64,000 bases of DNA, from NCBI RefSeq assembly GCF_025024155.1, contig NW_026251771.1:62001-126000 (forward strand), given 5' to 3'. The translations under genes were made by a program, and so were the position numbers. Positions 60,210 to 64,000 of the stretch are shown piece by piece. Source of the stretch: Gamsiella multidivaricata (lineage: Eukaryota; Mortierellomycota; Mortierellomycetes; Mortierellales; Mortierellaceae). The notes under the pieces are model-generated. The model did not search any database, was not told the origin of the DNA, and saw only the letters and a program-made list of their open reading frames with translations. The first letter of the stretch is position 1; the number at the start of each line of letters is the position of its first letter.

Positions 60210-60840
60210 TCTAGTGGTTGGCGGTGACAAAAATGGACAGGAGGTTAGGAAATGGTTTATCTTGCTTGTAAAAAGAGGTCGTGTTCAAGTTTGAAGGGAG
60301 TATCTTAGGAAAAGTGTGGGTATAAGTATAAAAGCAGAAGCGTGCCGCAGTACTCCTTCGCAAGGACTACCAGATACACAAACGATTAAAAGTGGAGGCG
60401 TAGAGAGAGTAAAGTGTCCAGGCGACGCAGTCGCCAAGGAAAAAGCTCCTCCCCCTTTCCCAGGCAAATAAAAAGGGCGCATCGATGGCCTCCGACAACA
60501 AAACGAAAAGAGCGCAATAAACACAAAAGATAGATAGAGATGAATAAGAAAGGAAGGCAGATGGATGGATGGATGGAAGGATGGAAGGATGGATGAAGAT
60601 TGAGGTATCGACGGCCAAGGCATGCCTCTCATGGACCCATCCAGGCACGACTTGTTTATCATCAAAATTTTTTCTTCGGTCAACCAGACTTACTTGTGTA
60701 AAAAGTTTCAAGTGAAAGGGGTGGAAAAGCAAATCTCACCACCAGCGAGACGATATATATTGCCGATACACCCCTTAACACATTTTTTTTCTCTCGTTGT
60801 TGTCTGTGCTCGAAACTGCTCGAACCCCCTGTGAACAGTT
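60210..60840 (-). promoter_or_regulatory. EF-1alpha promoter and 5' leader intron
   Basis: A canonical GTAAGT donor (minus strand, 60693-60688) and a CTAG acceptor ending at 60211, one base before the ATG, define a likely 483-base intron in the 5' untranslated region. A TATATAT element on the minus strand at about 60753-60760 is correctly placed for a start site near 60720. A leader intron is common in fungal TEF1 genes. Inside it lies a GATG/GAAG tandem repeat. Confidence 0.7.
60559..60600. repeat. (GATG)n minisatellite in the EF-1alpha leader intron
   Basis: About nine imperfect four-base units (ATGG/AAGG) are visible on the plus strand. It lies wholly inside the predicted leader intron. 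Confidence 0.8.
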
Positions 60841-61239
60841 CTCAGGGGACTTGAAGCAAACTATCCATCGAGTTATGGATCCTCCATCCCTTGATCTGAA
60901 GCTAAATGTGTGGATAAGGGGTCGTTGTGTGACGAAGCTGTACGCACGTTGTTCTTCTTGTCTTCAGAAAAGGCTGAATTCTACCAAAGGGTTCGCAGGC
61001 AAAGAGTCGCTCGATCTGCTCAGGTATATTGCTGCTGCCTTCTTTAAAATTTGAAGTCAGTATTTCACTCGTACACAGTATGTTGTTGCAATCACACATC
61101 TCGCTTTTTCTTTTCTTTTTTTTTATTCTGGAGGAGGATATGTAACAGTAGCGAGTAATATTAATGGGAAGTCGAGAATCCAGTGAAGAGCGCATCAGTT
61201 GGTGACAGTTCCAGAGTTGACGGGTCCTTTGTAATAGCT
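60841..61239. other. Intergenic region between EF-1alpha and TVP18
   Basis: About 400 bases between the EF-1alpha promoter and the TVP18 stop. T run at 61112-61125. No gene is seen. Confidence 0.5.
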
Positions 61240-62395
61240 TTATACAATGGTGGACACACCGGTGCCTCCGGTGATGGTGCTCGAGGCTGGAGTTTGGTGG
61301 CGAGCGGCAGCAATAACGTAGGACACAGCTCCAGCAGTCAACAGCAAAGCCGAAACAACTTGAAGAGTTCTGCCACCAACGCCGACAGCGAGCCACATGA
61401 TGACGGCAAATCTATGTATACAAAAGAACAAAAATTAGCATGCACTCGATGTGAACACAAAAAAAAAAAAAGCTCCCAGTGTAACTTTGCTTGAACGTTC
61501 AAGGTCCAGAATCCGTTGCTTCACGGAAGTTCCTTCGCCCCGTCCTGAAAATAAAATGATTCACTTACACAATGTAAGCCGCGGCACGGAAGTAGGAGTT
61601 CTGGAACTGCCCCAAGAAGTTGTCGCTACAAAGAGAGAAGCAACAGAAAATATAGGAGAGATATCAGCGTCAAAAATCGAGTGCGCATATCCCCGTAATT
61701 GGTGATATCTTTGTGAAATAGCGCGTGGTCTTACAACTTGGCACTGGTAGGGCAGCACTATAGCAAGGAGAAATGAACGTAAGTTGAGGTTCCATGCTTA
61801 CTGTCATGAAGGATCAATGCTATGAAATGTGCGTGTGCTTACTTTCAGGCAGAGAGGAATCTCGATAAAAATGAGCAAAAAGGCAATGATCCTTTGAGTA
61901 TTAAAAAAGGGAGGCAAGTCGTCATAGTCAGTGGTCGATAGTCTGGTAAGTGAAGCGATTTCAAAAGAGCTCACAGTCCTTACCATGCCAGAATGGACCA
62001 AAGGACGTTAAGGCTCAAGATGCCGAACAAGATCAAGCCTATATGAAAAAGAAGCGATTGACATGAGGAGGCATTGATTTAACACTGTCCAGAGGGGTCG
62101 CATCCACGCATGTATCTATTGCCGAGGCGTGTTGAAGTGTGAATCAAGGGGGATTCTCTTACAGACAATCGAGAGAAGACCGCACCTTATGATATTCAAG
62201 AAATCAAGAACAAATGGTCAGTCGCGACTGTGGGCTCCACCGGTCAAATCCTCAGGGCACACTCAATGGGAGGACTCCGCCATGAAAACGCTTTTGGGGC
62301 CGTTTGCACGTGAGGAGGCGAAGCGATCAAGGAACACCTTACCATTGGCCATAGAGGGAGAAGTTTCCCGAGCGGAATTCATCAATGAGACCCAT
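61240..62395 (-). CDS. TVP18: Golgi membrane protein TVP18
   Basis: Tvp18 is a small four-helix protein of late-Golgi/Tlg2-containing membranes, with relatives across eukaryotes (CACFD1/Flower-like). Six or more short exons join to about 143 residues: MGLIDEFRSGNFSLYGQW, then CGLLSIVCLILFGILSLNV, LWSILAWIIAFLLIFIEIP, LCLKCCPTSAKLDNF, QFQNSYFRAAAYIVFAVIMW and AVGVGGRTLQVVSALLLTAG, ending VSTIV. The NFSLYGQW start, the FIEIP motif in the second helix and the Tyr-Ala-x-ARHQ segment after the last helix match yeast Tvp18. Every intron is small and phases agree. The start at 62395 is the first ATG before the conserved N-terminal motif. Confidence 0.9.
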
Positions 62396-63145
62396 CGTGT
62401 AAGAATAGAAGGTGGAGGGTTAGGACGAGAAGGCGGGGTAGAATGGCGCTGCTGTGGCGATGAGGGGCAATGAAGGATGATGAAAGGAAGAAAAGGGACG
62501 AGAGCAGGAAACGGTTCCTTTTATTTTGTTTGTGTTTGCGTGTTGTGTGCAACAACGACGTATTTTGGTCCGCATGCATGTTATTCTATCAGGGTACCCC
62601 GCCCATCCAGGCGAAGCGGCTCGAGATCCCAACCACCTGCGCCTCGAACAAAACCACAACATCAGGGCAACACCAGAGTCGCAGGAGACTGACTTCGATC
62701 CGTCCTTGCTTGTGGAGACACGTATGCAGCAGAGTCTCGCGAGTTCAAGATAATATTCGCACGTCATACGACCGAGTTGGGCTGAAGGATCCTCAGTTTT
62801 CCACCCTTATTTTCACTATACTATCAGTATTCGCCTTTGCCAAGACAGGTAGATGCACGTCGACTTTGGAACGGCAGGAAGATATCTCGATACCTCCCAG
62901 AATAACGCGTCGCGGATGCTTTCTCCACTTTGGGCGCGGTTCTGTGCGCAACGCGATTCGAGCAATAATTGCTCGTGTCCCTTTCAAGAGTATGGGGAAC
63001 CAGCGCTACGTTTTGTCCCCTTAATGATGCCATTGAAGTCACATAAGTAAACATACGACCTAGGACCCAAGAGGCGATTAGCTGTTCTGTTGTGTTAAAC
63101 ACCATCACCATCACTATCTGTCGTCGTTGCTATACATCCCACATC
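62396..63145. promoter_or_regulatory. Divergent upstream region of TVP18 and the SR kinase
   Basis: 750 bases between two start codons pointing apart. The TVP18 side is purine-rich on the plus strand (62400-62520). Several short frames cross the area without recognisable content. No TATA box was identified for either gene. Confidence 0.45.

Positions 63146-64000
<855 letters not shown>

Noticed and set aside
59115..60227. 370-codon open frame on the plus strand opposite EF-1alpha
   Set aside because: It is a mirror effect of strong C-ending codon bias in EF-1alpha. The translation is Gly/Leu/Val/Asp monotony with no family pattern, start context or separate promoter.

Overview
This window is nuclear DNA from a filamentous fungus of the early-diverging kind. 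The gene set (EF-1alpha, RAT1, PRP18, SQS1, a type I metacaspase, a BRR6/BRL1 nuclear-envelope protein, a HOOK dynein adaptor) is eukaryotic and fungal. Genes are compact but intron-rich, with GT-AG introns of roughly 50-150 bases that often carry long T runs. Animal-like genes usually missing from yeasts (BZW/5MP, HOOK, an MCMDC2-like pseudo-MCM, PTH2 with a membrane anchor) fit Mucoromycota/Mortierellomycota. That placement is an inference from gene content and was not tested against a database.

Layout, left to right: the 3' end of an unidentified gene (1-278,+); PTH2 (386-1480,-); eIF5-mimic protein/BZW (1798-4355,+); a 96-residue orphan (4998-5288,-); a THEM6-like hot-dog protein (6094-7026,+); HOOK (7634-11251,+); PRP18 (11419-12905,-), divergent from SQS1 (13281-16314,+); a 21-exon MCMDC2-like gene (17240-21624,-); a disordered PY-motif protein (21852-23078,-); a low-complexity protein with a probable GC-AG intron (24131-26656,+); a four-helix membrane protein (26761-28088,-); maleylacetoacetate isomerase (28627-29817,-), divergent from a metacaspase (30555-32247,+); BRR6/BRL1 (32546-34755,+); a GCK-III/MST kinase with a 9-base microexon (35015-38399,-); a UQCC2/CBP6-like assembly factor (39350-39852,+); a UBXN7/Ubx5-like protein (40105-42314,-), divergent from RAT1/XRN2 (42649-46952,+); thiamine pyrophosphokinase (47288-48660,-); a 1657-residue DUF3712-type repeat protein (49294-54834,-); a 4 kb stretch with no convincing gene; EF-1alpha (58827-60209,-); TVP18 (61240-62395,-); and the 5' part of an SR-protein kinase (63146-64000,+).

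There is no prokaryote-style operon logic. Several unrelated genes share short divergent promoters. One such pair, PRP18 and SQS1, links two pre-mRNA splicing factors, and with RAT1 and the SR-protein kinase the window is rich in RNA-processing genes. The most notable gene is the MCMDC2-like one: it keeps the MCM fold and zinc cysteines but has lost the ATPase motifs. The second is the DUF3712 protein, which looks like an internal duplication of a large lumenal module. Exon structures were worked out by hand from splice signals, reading phase and family similarity. In the genes whose boundaries were checked exon by exon (PTH2, BZW, HOOK, PRP18, SQS1, the MCM-like gene, the metacaspase, BRR6, RAT1, the DUF3712 protein) the phases close, but no transcript evidence was available.
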